In this document: in pieces, positions 32,247 through 32,472 of the stretch | Numbering within the stretch: position 1 is the first letter of the stretch | Layout: every line of letters begins with the position of its first letter | Source of the DNA: Acidobacteriota bacterium | GTDB taxonomy: Bacteria; Acidobacteriota; Terriglobia; Terriglobales; Acidobacteriaceae | NCBI GenBank assembly: GCA_013289875.1 | Contig: JABCZC010000051.1 | Span: forward strand, 1 to 32,472 | Reading direction: 5' to 3' | Length of the DNA: 32,472 bases | Program-made: the position numbers and the translations under genes | Notes under the pieces: model-generated | The model's input: only the letters and a program-made list of their open reading frames with translations | What the model was told of the DNA's origin: nothing | Databases searched by the model: none

Positions 32247-32472
32247 TTCCGTTCGCGGACCCGGTGTAGCCTAGCTTGTTGTCAAGCTGGTTCTTCAGCC
32301 CGCTGCCCTGGGTATACCCCATAAAGTCGGCCTTGACGCCGAAATAATTTCCGAAGTTGACGTCAAACTCGCCGCCTCCGCCGAATACATTGAAACTCGT
32401 AATCGGAGCCAGGTTGGGATGAACGTTGACAAACGAAAAGCCAACCGGCACTTCCACCTTGGGAACATCCTG
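32098..32472 (-). CDS. N-terminal part of the same outer-membrane barrel protein (partial, frameshifted)
   Basis: The frame is open to the right edge, beginning QDVPKVEVPVGFSFVNVHPN, a typical first strand of a mature outer-membrane beta-barrel. It continues FNVFGGGGEFDVNFGNYFGVKADFMGYTQGS and reaches GNVFTYMFGP at about 32221. After that the frame reads arginine-rich nonsense to a stop at 32098, while the barrel sequence resumes in the frame of the 30894-32246 entry. The true start and signal peptide lie outside the window. Together the two parts encode a barrel of at least 170 residues followed by Ig-like repeats and an OmpA-like domain. Confidence 0.7.
   Translation of the reverse strand, partial: QDVPKVEVPVGFSFVNVHPNLAPITSFNVFGGGGEFDVNFGNYFGVKADFMGYTQGSGLKNQLDNKLGYTGSANGNVFTYMFGPDQEAHRKGPALRRGAGGRRAYQRIRQHRECRRRNCIRFRE

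Overview
The window is GC-rich bacterial chromosome, most likely from an Acidobacteriota member (class Terriglobia). That placement is an inference. It rests on a diderm LPS-transport block (lptC-lptB) running into rpoN-hpf-rapZ, secreted carbohydrate- and peptide-degrading enzymes, a DUF4239 protein, and an uncharacterised protein that resembles acidobacterial sequences I have seen. There are no RNA genes, prophage genes, insertion sequences or CRISPR arrays that I can support.

Layout. (1) 1-9729 is an accessory or degradative region: a CoA-transferase subunit running off the left edge, mscL, a TrmJ-like RNA methyltransferase, a DUF4239 membrane protein coupled to a secreted esterase, a single-HKD phospholipase D-like protein, a secreted S10 carboxypeptidase, a secreted GH39 glycosidase and one protein of unknown function. 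(2) 9730-16817 is a block on the plus strand: a repeat-bearing spacer, a large LptC/LptA-type protein, lptB, rpoN, hpf and rapZ, so outer-membrane biogenesis lies beside sigma-54 and stress/cell-envelope control. (3) 16885-26449 holds an SDR oxidoreductase, a probable 27-residue membrane peptide, an MsbA-like exporter, yicC, gmk, rpoZ, coaBC, a family 4 uracil-DNA glycosylase and priA. Most of these are core genes, tightly packed and all on the plus strand. (4) 26456-32472 is on the minus strand and encodes surface proteins: a 1343-residue secreted G8/beta-helix protein related to animal CEMIP/TMEM2, and an outer-membrane beta-barrel/Ig-like/OmpA-like protein that is broken by a frameshift and runs off the right edge.

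The most interesting signal is regulatory. Several genes without a Shine-Dalgarno sequence carry a TANNNT -10-like hexamer exactly 6 or 7 bases before the start codon (trmJ-like, esterase, rapZ, coaBC, priA). This is the layout expected for leaderless mRNAs. The same layout marks a 16-codon upstream ORF whose stop overlaps the start of the MsbA-like exporter as ATGA. Genes with a Shine-Dalgarno sequence have their -10-like hexamers farther upstream. Other points of note are three tandem 15-bp units with a distant inverted copy just before the LptC-type gene, a sigma-54 factor enlarged by two low-complexity insertions, and an MscL with a C-terminal zinc ribbon. I see no clear undescribed defence or mobile system.
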